Shown: positions 7,203 through 7,394 of the stretch, in pieces
Layout: the number at the start of each line of letters is the position of its first letter
Position numbering within the stretch: the first letter of the stretch is position 1
Assembly (NCBI GenBank): GCA_017640265.1
Contig: JAGFVZ010000044.1
Coordinates: forward strand, 1 to 7,394
Source of the DNA: Anoxypelagibacter denitrificans
GTDB taxonomy: Bacteria > Pseudomonadota > Alphaproteobacteria > Pelagibacterales > Pelagibacteraceae
DNA: 7,394 nucleotides
Direction of reading: 5' to 3'
The notes under the pieces: model-generated
Database searches by the model: none
The model's input: the letters and a program-made list of their open reading frames with translations, nothing else
Told to the model about the DNA's origin: nothing
Translations under genes and position numbers: made by a program

Positions 7203-7394
7203 ATGAAAGAAAAACTTATCACGAAATCTTTTGAAAGACTTTTAAGCAAAGGTTTGCATAGAGGTTTCATTACCTACGAGGAACTGGGAAAATCTCTTGG
7301 AAAAAGAGGGAGTTCCACAGAAAATTTAGAAAAAGGAATGCTTATTATTTTTGACAATAAGATCTCTCTTGTTAAAAAAAAATCTGATTATCAA
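7203..7394 (+). CDS. rpoD: RNA polymerase primary sigma factor, N-terminal region 1.1 (3' end outside window)
   Basis: The first 64 codons of a gene that runs off the right edge. The product would direct RNA polymerase to housekeeping promoters. The visible part resembles sigma-70 region 1.1, the autoinhibitory domain found only in primary sigma factors: ERLLSKGLHRGFITYEEL (11-28) parallels the LL..GK..GYLTY.E of E. coli RpoD, followed by a helix with ENLEKGM and a strand LIIFDNKISLV. None of the core-binding or DNA-binding regions (1.2 to 4) is in the window, so the call rests on region 1.1 plus the position right after dnaG, the classical neighbour. The ATG at 7203 starts the domain with a normal short N-terminus; no clear Shine-Dalgarno is seen. 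It is probably transcribed with yqeY and dnaG and perhaps also from its own promoter. Confidence 0.85.
   Translation, partial: MKEKLITKSFERLLSKGLHRGFITYEELGKSLGKRGSSTENLEKGMLIIFDNKISLVKKKSDYQ

Noticed and set aside
1..7394. CRISPR arrays, tRNA/rRNA genes, insertion sequences, attachment sites
   Set aside because: No regularly spaced repeats, cloverleaf-like sequence, transposase or terminal repeats could be seen on either strand.

Overview
The window reads as an AT-rich alphaproteobacterial chromosome segment, most probably from the SAR11/Pelagibacter group or a close relative. Support comes from the low-GC, Lys/Ile/Asn-rich coding, very tight packing (overlaps of 23 nt, gaps of 0-1 nt), the alphaproteobacterial form of DnaG, and the order carB-carA <> yqeY-dnaG-rpoD. 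The taxonomic placement is an inference; no marker RNA is present.

Layout. Positions 3-377 (+) hold the 3' part of a 2-oxoglutarate/Fe(II)-type oxygenase gene, cut by the left edge. Its stop codon directly abuts the stop of carB, which runs the other way. The minus strand from about 4788 down to 378 carries carA and carB, the two subunits of carbamoyl-phosphate synthase, overlapping by 23 nt and so clearly one operon. A short divergent region (about 4789-4911) separates carA from the plus-strand unit: a GatB/YqeY-domain gene (4912-5367), dnaG primase (5369-7141) and the first 64 codons of the main sigma factor gene rpoD (7203 to the right edge). No stretch longer than about 125 bases is without a gene.

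How the genes work together. CarA and CarB make carbamoyl phosphate from glutamine, bicarbonate and ATP for pyrimidine and arginine synthesis. YqeY, DnaG and RpoD form the alphaproteobacterial version of the 'macromolecular synthesis' cluster, with yqeY in the place that rpsU takes in enterobacteria.

Points worth a second look: the carA start (no ATG/GTG is available, and a good sigma-70-like promoter lies inside the longest open frame, forcing a TTG or rarer start); a dyad-rich leader and mini-ORF just ahead of carA; loss of three of four zinc ligands in the DnaG N-terminal domain; and a run of 12 A inside the oxygenase gene. I found no new multi-gene system, CRISPR array, mobile element or RNA gene. 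This is mainly a conserved housekeeping region.
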